A DNA stretch of 10,683 nucleotides from Planctomycetaceae bacterium (GCA_027000105.1 JALTOP010000465.1:1-10683); one strand, 5' to 3'. Positions 1 through 6,892 are shown, counted from the first letter of the stretch. Notes: generated by a model from the letters alone, not told the origin. Program-made: numbers and translations.

Positions 1-1584
1 GATCGTCAGCGGCACCAGCAGTTTCTGGACTTCGACGCGTCCACCCAGGATTTTATGCCGGAATCGTTCATACAAAACACGTTCGTGCAGCGCGTGCTGA
101 TCGATTACCGTCAATCCCTGATCGGTACTCAGGACAATGTAACAGTCATCGATTTGCAGAGCCTGTATCTGCGGACGTGTGTAGTCCAAATGGGCCCGAT
201 CAGACCGCAAGTCGGCTTCCGTTCCGGAAGGAGAAGAAAGTTCCCGTGAGGCATCCGATCCGTCATCAATAACGGGGCGGGATTCCGGTCGACTTTCCTC
301 TCGGCCTTCCCGATCGCCATAAATTTCCGGCAGTGGAGATTTTGTCTGTTCAGGGCGATGTTCCCCCACGGCATCAGAAAAAGAGGGGGAATGCCCGGCT
401 GAAGTTCCCGCATGGGGAACAGCGGTTGAGTGAGTCGTCTCCGTGGAATTCGCCAGACCGGTCTGCTTTTCGAGTTGCGCTTTGGCCCAACTGACCAGAT
501 CCTGCTCTACTTTTGCCTGCCTGCTTTCGGAATGTTGAGCGGTTTCCTGACTGCGGGGCTCGTTCAGGGAAAGCTCACTTTGCAGATCGGATTGCAGAAA
601 CCTGGTTCGCAATGTGGAAAGCAGCAGTCGAAACAGCAACTGACCATCGCGAAATCGTACTTCCGCTTTGGTCGGATGCACATTCACGTCCACCTGATCG
701 CTGGGCATCTCCAGAAACAGAAACGCCACCGGATGCCGGCCGACCATCACCAACCCCCGATACGCTTCACTGAGGGCGTGTTGAAGAGAGCGATCCTGAA
801 TAAAACGGCCATTCAAAAAAAGATACTGCGATTTTCTGGTCGATTTGTTCAACGCCGGATGTCCCACATACCCCCACAGACGAATGCCGGCGTGTTCCGC
901 TTCCACCGGGATCAGCTGGTCAACCGTTTTCGAACCGAAAAACAGCCTTAAGCGTTCGAGCAGATCAGAGGTGGCGGGCAGTCGATAGACATTCTTTCCG
1001 TTATGAGTCAATGACATCTGCAATCGGGGACAGGCCAACGCCACCCGGGTGAACTGGTCAGAAATATAACCGAATTCGGTTCCCTGTTTCTTCAGAAAGT
1101 TGCGGCGTACCGGCGTATTGCAAAACAGGTGACGTATTTCAATTTGCGTTCCCTGAGGCGAGCCGACCGGCTTGACATCCCCACGTTTTCCGCAATCGAC
1201 AGTCAGTTCCGCTCCCATCTCCTGCCCCACGCTGCGAGAGCGGATGCGAAATTTACTCACCTCCGCGATCGAGGCCAGGGCTTCACCGCGAAAACCCATC
1301 GTCTGCACGCGGAACAGGTCGTCGGCCTGTTTCAACTTGCTGGTCGCGTGAGAGGTGACCGCCAGAGGCAAGTCTTCGGGAAGGATTCCTTCGCCATCGT
1401 CAACGATGCGGATCAACTCCGCACCGCCCTGTTCAATTTCAACATCGATCCGTGTACTCAGCGCATCGAGGCTGTTCTCCAGCAGTTCCTTGATGACACT
1501 GGCTGGACGCTCAATCACTTCCCCAGCCGCGATCTTGTTGACCACAGCCGGGCTGAGTACCTGAATTCGACTTGTCCTCTCCAT
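1..1584 (-). CDS. mutL: DNA mismatch repair protein MutL (3' end beyond window)
   Basis: MutL couples mismatch recognition by MutS to strand incision. 528 codons are visible from the ATG at 1584, with an AGGAG about 12 bases upstream; homologues usually have 600-650 residues, so roughly the last 100 are missing at the left edge. The N-terminal GHKL ATPase is complete: E33 and N37 in the KELLENSLDA helix, the DDGEGI nucleotide motif (62-67), TSHATSK (77-83), GFRGEAL (97-103), and VHPTK ending at K306, which matches the conserved lysine of E. coli MutL. A polar Ser/Glu-rich linker spans about residues 340-470. The C-terminal dimerisation/nuclease domain starts near 475 and contains DQHALHERVLYE (495-506), an exact DQHA(X)2E(X)4E metal-binding endonuclease signature. 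This implies a nicking MutL of the type found in bacteria without MutH. It is the last visible gene of the minus-strand series, 135 bp after a membrane-protein gene. Confidence 0.97.
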   Translation of the reverse strand, partial: MERTSRIQVLSPAVVNKIAAGEVIERPASVIKELLENSLDALSTRIDVEIEQGGAELIRIVDDGEGILPEDLPLAVTSHATSKLKQADDLFRVQTMGFRGEALASIAEVSKFRIRSRSVGQEMGAELTVDCGKRGDVKPVGSPQGTQIEIRHLFCNTPVRRNFLKKQGTEFGYISDQFTRVALACPRLQMSLTHNGKNVYRLPATSDLLERLRLFFGSKTVDQLIPVEAEHAGIRLWGYVGHPALNKSTRKSQYLFLNGRFIQDRSLQHALSEAYRGLVMVGRHPVAFLFLEMPSDQVDVNVHPTKAEVRFRDGQLLFRLLLSTLRTRFLQSDLQSELSLNEPRSQETAQHSESRQAKVEQDLVSWAKAQLEKQTGLANSTETTHSTAVPHAGTSAGHSPSFSDAVGEHRPEQTKSPLPEIYGDREGREESRPESRPVIDDGSDASRELSSPSGTEADLRSDRAHLDYTRPQIQALQIDDCYIVLSTDQGLTVIDQHALHERVLYERFRHKILGGRVEVQKLLVPLTI

Positions 1585-1719
1585 AGGGCCTTTTCGCTCC
1601 TGTACGACCTGACTACCCCGCTGATGAAATTTTACCCTGTCTTAGCTGGAAGGCAATTGCTTTGCAACCTTATCGGATTCTTCGTGCGAAATCACCTGCG
1701 AAGCTTCCTGTTCTCCCGG

Positions 1720-2469
1720 TCAATCGTGCTCGCCCGTCGAAAGTTCCGCAGCGGAGGAAGAGTCCCGGTGATGCGACGCGGATGGATTTTCTTCGAGACC
1801 GAATTCCTGTTTCAGTTCTTTTCTGCGAATCGCAACCTGTCGATCGAATTCACTCAACGCGTCGAGTGCCCGGTCTCGGGAGGTAACCAGGCCGATGATG
1901 AGATACTGCGTGATCGCAAATCCGAAACAGACCCAGCCTGCCGTCCCGTCGAAAATGGCGGACAGAATAGCAAACACCGGGGAGGAGCGATTCAGGTGTT
2001 GACACAAAAGTCCTTTCAGGAAAGGGCGACACTGTTCACGCAGGCAGTTCCCAATGCCTTTTTCCCGATCATACTTCAACGCGGGCGGACCGGGATGGAT
2101 GATAGCGAACAATTCCTGATCGGGCATCATTTCGATCACGCCGATCGCCATCATGATTCGCATGCCGGTAATCCACGGATTTGAAAAATCGTCTTCTGCC
2201 CCGTTCCCCAGATTCAACAGTTCCCCGAAAATGGCCATCTCCATATTTTTGGTCGCTGCCAGCAATACCAAAGAGGCCTTGAACCACTGTTCGAGATCTT
2301 TTTCCAGTTCCTCATCCAGTTCCTGCACACGGAATACTTTCTGCATGATGAACCGAAAGATCGGAATCGCGATCAGTCCCAGAACGATGCGGAAAAAAGG
2401 GCGCAGAACCGGCGCAAGATACACCTTCATGAACCGCGGCGAGAACAGGAATCGAAACATCGACCACAT
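1720..2469 (-). CDS. Hypothetical multi-pass membrane protein
   Basis: I do not recognise this 249-residue protein. It begins with a basic and hydrophobic stretch, with a likely membrane helix at about residues 25-44. An acidic segment (ELDEELEKDLE, about 51-61) follows. Further hydrophobic segments lie at about 64-82 and 101-115, and a long one at 164-196 is followed by a charged tail rich in Lys, Glu and Arg (199-229). The last 20 residues are Ser/His/Asp-rich and probably disordered. The ATG at 2469 is chosen. An in-frame TTG at 2475 would add two residues, and an ATG at 2460 would remove three; none has a convincing Shine-Dalgarno. It lies between sufE and mutL on the same strand with gaps of 135-170 bp, so co-transcription is possible but unproven. 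The reading frame and hydrophobicity pattern support a real gene; no function can be assigned. Confidence 0.8.
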   Translation of the reverse strand: MWSMFRFLFSPRFMKVYLAPVLRPFFRIVLGLIAIPIFRFIMQKVFRVQELDEELEKDLEQWFKASLVLLAATKNMEMAIFGELLNLGNGAEDDFSNPWITGMRIMMAIGVIEMMPDQELFAIIHPGPPALKYDREKGIGNCLREQCRPFLKGLLCQHLNRSSPVFAILSAIFDGTAGWVCFGFAITQYLIIGLVTSRDRALDALSEFDRQVAIRRKELKQEFGLEENPSASHHRDSSSAAELSTGEHD

Positions 2470-2636
2470 GAGCAATTATCTTTTTGGCAAAGTTCCTTTT
2501 CCGTCACGGCGAGTCACTTCGGTGCGTTCCCAATGCCGCGGCTGACTGAATGATGTCCCGAGAACCGGCTTCCGAATTTTCCCCCTGAACCTGCACTTCC
2601 CGGGAACCAAATTTCAGTACACTTTCTGAACAACTC

Positions 2637-3083
2637 CTATGCCAACTGTTGACGGGCAGCTTCGTTGATTCGACGAACCATTCCGTTGAGGCCGTTTTTC
2701 CGCTGCGGACTCAGATGCCGATTCAGACCGAGACGGTCGAAGATTTGTCGGATATCGATTGCAAGAACTTCTTCGGCTGTCTTCCCGTTGTAGATCGCCA
2801 TCAGAAGCGCCACCAGGCCGTTGACGATCATGGCATCACTTTCCGCCTTGATCAACATTGTGGCCGGTTCTCCGACGAACTCGACATCGAGCCAGACATT
2901 GCTCTGACAGCCATGCACAAGGTACTGCTCTGTCTTGAGCGATTCATCGATCGCAGGCAGATCCAGACCGAGATCGATCAGATACTCGATCTGGTCTTCC
3001 GGATCATCCAGAAAATCAAACTCATCGATAATTTCTTCAAGACTGCTCAATATCACCGGCTCTTTTCTCAAACGATCAATCAT
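2637..3083 (-). CDS. sufE: Cysteine desulfuration protein SufE
   Basis: SufE accepts persulfide sulfur from a cysteine desulfurase (SufS type) and passes it to the SufBCD scaffold for Fe-S cluster assembly in the cytoplasm. The protein has 148 residues, close to the usual 135-150. It opens with the family pattern of an acidic helix followed by DPEDQIEYLIDLG, then the active-site loop HGCQSNVW with the persulfide-carrying Cys at residue 59 (position 51 in E. coli SufE). The downstream segment IVNGLVALLMAIYNGKTAEEVL is also typical. I chose the ATG at 3083. An in-frame GTG at 3098 would add five residues but sits almost on top of the AGAGGG purine run, whereas the ATG is about 18 bases away, so the choice is uncertain. 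The gene follows mrp by about 190 bp, on the same strand. No sufBCDS genes are in this window. Confidence 0.93.
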   Translation of the reverse strand: MIDRLRKEPVILSSLEEIIDEFDFLDDPEDQIEYLIDLGLDLPAIDESLKTEQYLVHGCQSNVWLDVEFVGEPATMLIKAESDAMIVNGLVALLMAIYNGKTAEEVLAIDIRQIFDRLGLNRHLSPQRKNGLNGMVRRINEAARQQLA

Positions 3084-3121
3084 GATGGAACTGAACACAT
3101 CCCTCTATATTGCTAACGGTT

Positions 3122-3148
3122 AAAGTTTACGAACGGTGCGAAAACTTT
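3122..3148. promoter_or_regulatory. AT-rich inverted repeat upstream of sufE
   Basis: AAAGTTT (3122-3128) is matched by its reverse complement AAACTTT (3142-3148) around a 13-base spacer, about 40-65 bases upstream of the sufE start. The pentamer ACGGT also occurs twice, once just outside and once inside the repeat. The position suits an operator or promoter region for sufE. The arms are short and A/T-rich, so chance cannot be excluded. Confidence 0.25.
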
Positions 3149-3230
3149 TGAAAATCTCATTTGGGTTACGGCGGCCAGAATGACCCGACTCTGCTGGGTT
3201 TCACATCTTCTTGAAAAACAGAAAGTTAAA

Positions 3231-3264
3231 AACAGGATACAGAAACAGGATGCAGAACAGGACT
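3231..3264. repeat. 13-bp tandem repeat downstream of mrp
   Basis: AACAGGATACAGA (3231-3243) is followed directly by AACAGGATGCAGA (3244-3256), with one difference, and then by a partial third copy ACAGGACT. It ends 6 bases from the mrp stop codon, in the mrp-sufE spacer. No hairpin or protein-binding motif is recognisable. Confidence 0.75.
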
Positions 3265-3270
3265 GATTCC

Positions 3271-4341
3271 CTATTGCAAAATCTCCAGCGTCGGGGCTTG
3301 AGGTTTGGCGAGATATTGCCGGGCGATCTCCATCGCGACATTGCTGCAAAGTTCCAGCAGGTTCGTTCGTGCTGCCGATTCCTGTTTGAATAATTCCCCG
3401 AGACGACTTTCATCGCCCTGAATGCGAATGGCCGGATCGGAAGAAATTTCGCCCAGAAAGGGAATTCCTTTTTCCGCCGCAGTCGCCCTGGCTCCACCTT
3501 TCCCAAACAGGTCGCCAGTCATATTTTCGACCATGCCAAGAATGGGGATTTTCACCTGCTGGTACATCGCGATCGCCTTGACGGCGTCGAGCAGAGCGAC
3601 CTTTTGAGGGGTGCAAACGACAATCGCCCCGGCAAGTGACATCATCTGGGAGAGTGTCAACGCGACATCACCGGTGCCGGGAGGCATATCGACAATCAGA
3701 TAATCGAGTTCGCCCCACTCGGTTTCTGAAATAAACTGCGTGAGCAGTTTGTGCAACATCGGGCCTCGCCAAATAACAGCGTTCTCCTCAGCGACAAGAA
3801 ACCCGATCGACATCACCGCCAGGCCATCGTGCTGAACCGGATGAATCCGCTGGATGACGGAACCATCGGTATTCAGGTGCTCTCGAACTTCCGGTTTGCC
3901 TGTTGCCCCGAGCATGTGGGGGATGCTTGGCCCGTACACGTCGGCATCGAGCAGTCCCACTTTGGCTCCCATCGAACTCAAACCGTAGGCAAGTGAGGCG
4001 GCGACCGTGCTTTTGCCGACTCCGCCCTTTCCGCTTCCCACTGCAACAACATTTTTGACCCGTAACCCGACACTCGCTCCGGATTCCGGCCCCTTCACAT
4101 TGAGCGAACAGGTGATGGCGATTTCATCCGGCGCCCCATCAACCGAGGCAATTTTTTCACGGATCGACTGCTCCAGTTTTTCCTGATGGGGATAACCGGG
4201 AACAGGCAGTTCAAGGCTGACCTCGCAAACACCACGATCATTCAGTGAAACGGATTTGACCAGGCGCAATTCGCCCAGAGTCCGTTCAAATCCGGGCAGT
4301 GGGATCGAATTCAATAAATCGGAAGTTAATTGTTCAGGCAT
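3271..4341 (-). CDS. mrp: Mrp/ApbC/NBP35-family iron-sulfur carrier P-loop ATPase
   Basis: This cytoplasmic, dimeric ATPase family binds and delivers Fe-S clusters to apo-proteins. The 356 residues match the usual length. Residues 1-90 form an MIP18/DUF59-like domain. The deviant Walker A GSGKGGVGKST (102-112) has the signature lysine K105 of the MinD/Mrp class. Further motifs are LLDADVYGPSIPHML (130-144), VIWRGPMLHKLLTQF (189-203), Walker B LIVDMPPGTGD (215-225) and VENM (271-274). In many Mrp proteins, VENM is followed by a loop holding a CXXC that bridges a [4Fe-4S] cluster between subunits. Here the loop is short (VENMTGDLFGKGG) and has no cysteine. The only cysteines are C39, C78, C243 and C332, none of them in a CXXC. 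Cluster ligation must therefore differ or be absent. The ATG at 4341 has no clear Shine-Dalgarno. Its neighbour sufE fits a role in Fe-S metabolism. Confidence 0.97.
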   Translation of the reverse strand: MPEQLTSDLLNSIPLPGFERTLGELRLVKSVSLNDRGVCEVSLELPVPGYPHQEKLEQSIREKIASVDGAPDEIAITCSLNVKGPESGASVGLRVKNVVAVGSGKGGVGKSTVAASLAYGLSSMGAKVGLLDADVYGPSIPHMLGATGKPEVREHLNTDGSVIQRIHPVQHDGLAVMSIGFLVAEENAVIWRGPMLHKLLTQFISETEWGELDYLIVDMPPGTGDVALTLSQMMSLAGAIVVCTPQKVALLDAVKAIAMYQQVKIPILGMVENMTGDLFGKGGARATAAEKGIPFLGEISSDPAIRIQGDESRLGELFKQESAARTNLLELCSNVAMEIARQYLAKPQAPTLEILQ

Positions 4342-4443
4342 TTTTTATTCGTATCTGGAAGGCTGTTTTTCACAACGATGCGGCCCGGTTGTCCAGTGAC
4401 GCAAAAAAGTGAAAAAGGCCCCGGCATGGAAGATTGCTTCTGT

Positions 4444-4457
4444 TTACTGATTACTGA
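4444..4457. repeat. 7-bp tandem repeat at a stop codon
   Basis: TTACTGA occurs twice in direct succession (4444-4450 and 4451-4457). On the minus strand this reads TCAGTAATCAGTAA: the last bases and TAA stop of the small receiver-like gene have been duplicated, the second TAA lying in another frame. Confidence 0.6.
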
Positions 4458-4831
4458 CAGCTTTCCCGATCAGCCTGTCGGGAAATTCGCTGACACAACT
4501 GACTTAGTATGCGCATTGAGACAGGTTTCTCAAGGTAGCAAAGGCATCCTGTTTGCATCACTTCCCAAATTATTCCCTTTTGAGCCCGATTGACCAGAAA
4601 AATGACCCGTTGATTCTGTTCGGAAACGGTCATTTCGCTGATCGCCGCGATTCCCTGTTCGGGCAGGGAATCCAGATCGATGACCGCAATGGCCCCCCTT
4701 TTTTTTCTCTCCAACTCGAGAAACTGCTGCGCATTATCGCAAAAGTGGATCGCGTCCATGTTTTCAGGAAACGCTCGACGCAACCCGGAAACAAACCAGG
4801 GCGATTTTTCAAGAACATGGATGGCTGGCAT
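4451..4831 (-). CDS. Small stand-alone receiver-like (pseudo-receiver) protein
   Basis: The 126 residues look like a single response-regulator receiver fold without an output domain. A beta strand MPAIHVLEKS opens the protein at the place of the usual acidic pair. GAIAVIDLDSLPEQG (46-60) matches the phosphoacceptor strand, with D52 or D54 as candidates. RVIFLVN (75-81) matches strand 4, and YLEKPVSMRIL (99-109) has the conserved Lys-Pro (K102-P103). The N-terminal acidic residues are reduced to E8 followed by K9, the residue after strand 4 is Asn rather than Thr/Ser, and the Asp-to-Pro spacing is unusual. Phosphorylation by the canonical Mg-dependent route is therefore doubtful. The ATG at 4831 is chosen because it starts exactly at strand 1 and 73 bp after the upstream gene. 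The same frame is open to 4969, but that would overlap the neighbour and add an unlikely leader. No histidine kinase is nearby. Confidence 0.72.
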   Translation of the reverse strand: MPAIHVLEKSPWFVSGLRRAFPENMDAIHFCDNAQQFLELERKKRGAIAVIDLDSLPEQGIAAISEMTVSEQNQRVIFLVNRAQKGIIWEVMQTGCLCYLEKPVSMRILSQLCQRISRQADRESCQ

Positions 4832-4904
4832 GGGGTTTGGCCCGGGATACAGGTTTCGGATTCGGAAAATCAGCAACAGATGGATCGGTTTTATCGAACC
4901 GGCA

Positions 4905-6290
4905 TCAACGGTCTGACCTGGCATCACGTCTTGCCCTGACATTGAGACGGAACCGCTCGGAGAAACCACTCAATTCTTCGGGTGTTGTCAGTTCTGTCAC
5001 TTTCCGCTTTCCTGTCCATCTGTCAGCGGTGCCGTAATGCGTCACTTTTGTTTTCCGCAAGCCGAATCGCTCAATCAACGCGATCGCAACAGCGAATTGC
5101 GTCCGATCCTCAGGGTAGCTTGGCGAATTTGTTTGTTCAAATGAAAACTGGTGACAATCGAGTTTTCTCCACGAATGCTCAAACACTGGCGGTGCAAGTA
5201 GATGCTGAAGTGATTGGGGAAGTTTATCCACTTCCGCCTGATCAATCGAAAAAGTGACGCGCGCCCCGTGTGCAGCATACAGTCCCCAGCCGGGCCAGAT
5301 GTCGCAGATATCGAACCACTCGGTCGCCGGGAAAAGCAGTAGCAGTGAGGCCACATAAGCAGGCCACTGTTTTGTTACTTCTTCCGATCGGACTTCGCCC
5401 GTCTGTTCCTGTTTCCCGCCCCGATCCGGCCAGAACAGGATGCTGTTTTGTAACAGAAAAAAGAGATTCCAGATCAGCACGGGTGGCCGATGATTCAACC
5501 CCCATGGCCCGAGTGCCAGCAGCAATGCGAAGTGCATGAAGTAGCTGAACAGCAGGCCGATCAAACGGAGTCTCGGGACAATCAACAAAATGGCTACCAG
5601 CAGCTCAAACAGAGGGAAGCCGAGGACAATCCACCAGCGAACCGCTGCAGGCCAATCCGGGTGCAGGTGGAGCGCCTGCAACAGACCGTCCAGAATGGTT
5701 TGGCCGTAAGAATTTGCAAACGAAGCATCGAATTTGGAGATGGCGGAAAAAAAGTAGATACCGATCGTGAGCCGCTGTATCCATTTCAGTGACTGGTCAC
5801 GATTCATTATTCCCAAACAGAACGCATACAGAATTGCCTGCCAGACCCAGGTTTGAAAACGGTGTTGATCGAACAGCACGAACCAAACCAGTCCAAACCC
5901 CAAAAGCAGCCACGCTCTTTGTCCACTCCGACCGACAGAGGCAACCAGATGACCAACATCACAACAAAAACGAGCAAATTTCGTAGTTCGACAATCTGTT
6001 TCTGTTCCAGCGGGCGAATCGTGCCGGTCATTCGGAACTGGCCGACTGTTCTTTTTGTCGATGAGCAACCTCTCTCCCCAACTGCTGAATACCCAAGAAA
6101 GAGCAATCAGCATGGCTGCAAAGATCACGCAAGCAAGACCCGGATATTCCAACCAGACAGGGGAATCGGCCAACACGCCCCAAAAAGGAATACGCGGGTA
6201 GGTGTGCGAAACTCCCCACAAGGGAAAAGTAAGGCACATCTCGATGACAAGCATCGAAAGCGTCGCGATTTCAAGAAAACGTAAACGCAT
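4905..6290 (-). CDS. HTTM/DoxX/MauE-like polytopic membrane protein
   Basis: A 461-residue integral membrane protein. Hydrophobic segments lie near residues 7-25, 50-70, 125-140, 147-162, 173-184, 218-238, 243-262, 270-286 and 309-322. The core WIQRLTIGIYFFSAISKFD (about 170-188) followed by a QTILDGL segment resembles the second half of HTTM (vitamin-K-carboxylase-like) and DoxX/MauE-type membrane domains. The DQHRFQTWVWQ motif (about 141-151) is familiar from planctomycete members. A soluble tail of about 130 residues follows, ending in an Arg-rich stretch. The catalytic function is unknown; family membership rests on motif memory. The ATG at 6290 places the first helix close to the N-terminus. 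The frame stays open to an ATG at 6341 (17 more residues), but that extension is polar and carries a tandem duplication. It heads the minus-strand series, and the receiver-like gene follows after 73 bp. Confidence 0.85.
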   Translation of the reverse strand: MRLRFLEIATLSMLVIEMCLTFPLWGVSHTYPRIPFWGVLADSPVWLEYPGLACVIFAAMLIALSWVFSSWGERLLIDKKNSRPVPNDRHDSPAGTETDCRTTKFARFCCDVGHLVASVGRSGQRAWLLLGFGLVWFVLFDQHRFQTWVWQAILYAFCLGIMNRDQSLKWIQRLTIGIYFFSAISKFDASFANSYGQTILDGLLQALHLHPDWPAAVRWWIVLGFPLFELLVAILLIVPRLRLIGLLFSYFMHFALLLALGPWGLNHRPPVLIWNLFFLLQNSILFWPDRGGKQEQTGEVRSEEVTKQWPAYVASLLLLFPATEWFDICDIWPGWGLYAAHGARVTFSIDQAEVDKLPQSLQHLLAPPVFEHSWRKLDCHQFSFEQTNSPSYPEDRTQFAVAIALIERFGLRKTKVTHYGTADRWTGKRKVTELTTPEELSGFSERFRLNVRARRDARSDR

Positions 6291-6303
6291 GGAAAAGCAG
6301 GGA

Positions 6304-6327
6304 GTTGTGCGGTTTGTTGTGCGGTTT
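6304..6327. repeat. Perfect 12-bp tandem duplication
   Basis: GTTGTGCGGTTT is present twice without mismatch, 14 bases upstream of the ATG chosen for the membrane-protein gene. If translation began at 6341 instead, it would encode NRTT twice in frame. Confidence 0.85.
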
Positions 6328-6435
6328 CTGTATGGGGGCATCTATCGGTTTTCAACGTTCGATGTTTCTATAGACGATTTTCCATTATTGTGTGAAACGG
6401 CAAATCTTGCGACAGTCATCACGGTTTATTTGATG

Positions 6436-6481
6436 CCTTGAATGAAACAGGTTCGGCACCTTGAACAAAACAGATTCGAAA
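6436..6481. repeat. Degenerate 23-bp tandem repeat
   Basis: Two adjacent 23-bp units (6436-6458 and 6459-6481) both start CCTTGAA and share an AAACAG-TTCG core; 18 of 23 positions agree. It lies about 150-190 bases upstream of the minus-strand membrane-protein gene. It could be a pair of protein-binding sites two helical turns apart, or the remnant of a duplication. Confidence 0.5.
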
Positions 6482-6597
6482 CATTTGCACGTGTTCCTGC
6501 AAAAAAGGGGAATTGTTGCGGAATTTCATGAACGAATTGCTTACAATACACGTACTTTCAGTACAGGGGGGATGCTCTTCCAGGGTTCAGTAATTTG

Positions 6598-6613
6598 AGT
6601 GGTGTTCACCACT
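6598..6613. promoter_or_regulatory. 16-bp near-perfect palindrome
   Basis: AGTGGTG and its reverse complement CACCACT flank a central TT. The symmetric 7-bp arms suit a dimeric repressor site. As RNA the sequence could form a 6-bp stem with a GTTC tetraloop. A T7 run at 6625-6631 is 11 bases away, too far for a standard terminator. Confidence 0.4.
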
Positions 6614-6644
6614 GGGTGCGGTTGTTTTTTTCTTTCAGAAGGAA

Positions 6645-6679
6645 CCAGCCGCGATTCCAGTCCGAGGCTGGCGGTTTTT
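6645..6679 (+). terminator. Candidate rho-independent terminator reading right
   Basis: CCAGCC (6645-6650) pairs with GGCTGG (6666-6671). Inside this stem, after a G-A mismatch, CG pairs with CG around a 9-base loop. CGG and a run of five T (6675-6679) follow. No protein gene ends upstream on this strand, so it would end a non-coding transcript or attenuate the leader of the downstream operon. Confidence 0.4.
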
Positions 6680-6750
6680 GTCAATCGATCCGGTCAGGCC
6701 GTGAGGCTCAGGCCAGGCAATGAAATTGAGCGAGGTTCGTCAGTCTGATC

Positions 6751-6770
6751 AACTCTAACCTACTCTAACC
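6751..6770. repeat. 10-bp tandem repeat
   Basis: AACTCTAACC (6751-6760) is followed by TACTCTAACC (6761-6770), with nine of ten bases identical. One helical turn of spacing would place two copies on the same face of DNA. It lies about 125-140 bases before the coiled-coil gene. Confidence 0.55.
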
Positions 6771-6828
6771 ACGTGTTGAGCGTAGCGGGAGTTGTTGAAG
6801 CAATTCCAACTGTTTGCGACGGCGGATA

Positions 6829-6856
6829 TATGACGGATACATTATGATGGATACAT
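6829..6856. repeat. 14-bp tandem repeat in the operon leader
   Basis: TATGACGGATACAT (6829-6842) is followed directly by TATGATGGATACAT (6843-6856), with a single C/T difference. A related GGATATAT precedes it at 6824-6831. The repeat ends 36 bases before the start of the coiled-coil gene and overlaps where its promoter or leader would be. The TATGAT in copy 2 resembles a -10 box but has no matching -35. Confidence 0.7.
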
Positions 6857-6880
6857 ATTGGGAAGTTTGAAATACAGGCC

Positions 6881-6886
6881 GGGAGG
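6881..6886 (+). promoter_or_regulatory. Shine-Dalgarno GGGAGG
   Basis: GGGAGG lies six bases before the ATG at 6893, ideal spacing. It favours this ATG over the in-frame TTG at 6887, which directly abuts it. It is the clearest ribosome binding site in the window. Confidence 0.8.
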
Positions 6887-6892
6887 TTGGTC

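Larger units (their letters stand above)
6291..6892. other. Divergent intergenic region, no protein gene seen
   Basis: About 600 bp separate the outward-facing gene sets. No convincing ORF is present. The stretch carries five short tandem or inverted repeats and a terminator-like hairpin (listed separately), plus a small inverted repeat GTACT-TTC-AGTAC at 6552-6564. Promoters for both directions are expected here, but I find no clear paired -35/-10 boxes. TTGCGA (6814-6819) with TACATT (6838-6843), spacing 18, is the best weak candidate for the rightward operon. Confidence 0.6.

Noticed and set aside
1129..2184. Long plus-strand open frame of 351 codons
   Set aside because: It is antisense to mutL and to the adjacent membrane-protein gene, spans their boundary, and its translation shows no domain pattern. 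MutL motifs on the other strand are unmistakable.
2597..2630. Palindrome TTCCCGGGAA and a TTCAG/CTGAA inverted repeat after sufE as a terminator
   Set aside because: The stems are only five base pairs with no following T run on the minus strand; too weak to call.
3080..3100. Six-codon leader ORF (ATG at 3100) whose TGA overlaps the sufE ATG
   Set aside because: The overlap could mean translational coupling, but an ORF this short with a purine run directly abutting its ATG is easily due to chance.
2649..3116. Plus-strand open frame of 155 codons opposite sufE
   Set aside because: It mirrors the sufE frame almost exactly, and the SufE active-site motif on the minus strand explains the sequence.
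5807..6106. Possible frameshift in the HTTM-like gene, since another minus frame encodes a hydrophobic stretch (RNLLVFVVMLVIW)
   Set aside because: The main frame is open throughout, and the recognisable DQHRFQTWVWQ motif directly after it is in the main frame. The hydrophobic shadow is best explained by base composition, although a pair of compensating shifts cannot be fully excluded.
6537..6566. Promoter with TTGCTT or TACAAT boxes upstream of the hairpins
   Set aside because: No pair of boxes has both acceptable sequence and 16-18 bp spacing; planctomycete promoter rules are too uncertain to support a call by eye.
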